Assembly (NCBI GenBank): GCA_963662155.1 | Contig: OY759263.1 | Span: forward strand, 26,434,048-26,498,047 | Direction: 5' to 3' | DNA length: 64,000 bases | DNA from: Lamellibrachia columna | Taxonomy: Eukaryota; Annelida; Polychaeta; Sabellida; Siboglinidae | Shown here: positions 63,961 through 64,000 of the stretch, one piece after another | Position numbering within the stretch: position 1 is the first letter of the stretch | Layout: every line of letters starts with the position of its first letter | Translations under genes and position numbers: made by a program | Notes under the pieces: generated by a model | The model's input: the letters and a program-made list of their open reading frames with translations, nothing else | Told to the model about the DNA's origin: nothing | Database searches by the model: none

Positions 63961-64000
63961 ACTCTCATGATTGCTTATAATGGTCACCATTAGGATGCCC

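Overview
The window is intron-rich animal nuclear DNA. The evidence is spliced genes with GT/AG borders, tRNA-derived SINE copies, CR1-like and RTE-like LINE remnants, hAT-like inverted-repeat elements and a very high load of micro- and minisatellites. The compact introns, the repeat families and the divergence of the one clear orthologue point to a non-vertebrate metazoan, probably a marine invertebrate. The sequence does not fix the phylum.

Three multi-exon genes can be assembled by joining exons whose splice sites and codon phases agree. Gene A (+, 12396-25263) has five exons and would encode about 1800 residues: an N-terminal Ig-fold domain without its usual cysteines, a 4.9-kb exon coding for an acidic, Ser/Thr/Asp-rich and probably disordered region, and a short last exon that adds a C-terminal membrane anchor. 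Gene B (-, 42486-28197) has eleven exons and would encode about 1875 residues: a cytoplasmic His/Glu/Gln repeat region and a polyglutamine region, one transmembrane helix, two microexons, two SEA domains and a long Thr-rich mucin-like tail. I do not recognise A or B as a named gene. Gene C (+, 44674-55264) has nine exons and encodes a 270-residue leucine-rich-repeat protein that is clearly RSU1.

Layout: 1-12 kb is mostly non-coding, with a CpG-rich block at the left edge, a 119-bp minisatellite, LINE fragments, a 0.6-kb GTGA array and a run of 63 uninterrupted CAG triplets. 12-25 kb is gene A, with LINE fragments and minisatellites in its introns. 25-28 kb is the gap between the convergent genes A and B. 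28-42.5 kb is gene B. 42.5-44.7 kb separates the divergent genes B and C and holds SINEs. 44.7-55.3 kb is RSU1. 55-64 kb is repeat-dominated, with a MITE, a reverse-transcriptase pseudogene and nested inverted-repeat elements.

The most notable items are gene B, a type II membrane mucin with paired SEA domains of which only the first keeps the self-cleavage serine; gene A, a tail-anchored Ig protein with nine exonic TGACGTCA palindromes; a 22-bp minisatellite that grew inside a LINE reading frame; a 56-bp tandem duplication of an exon end with its splice donor in RSU1; and a 290-bp MITE with an intact 8-bp target duplication just after the RSU1 stop codon.
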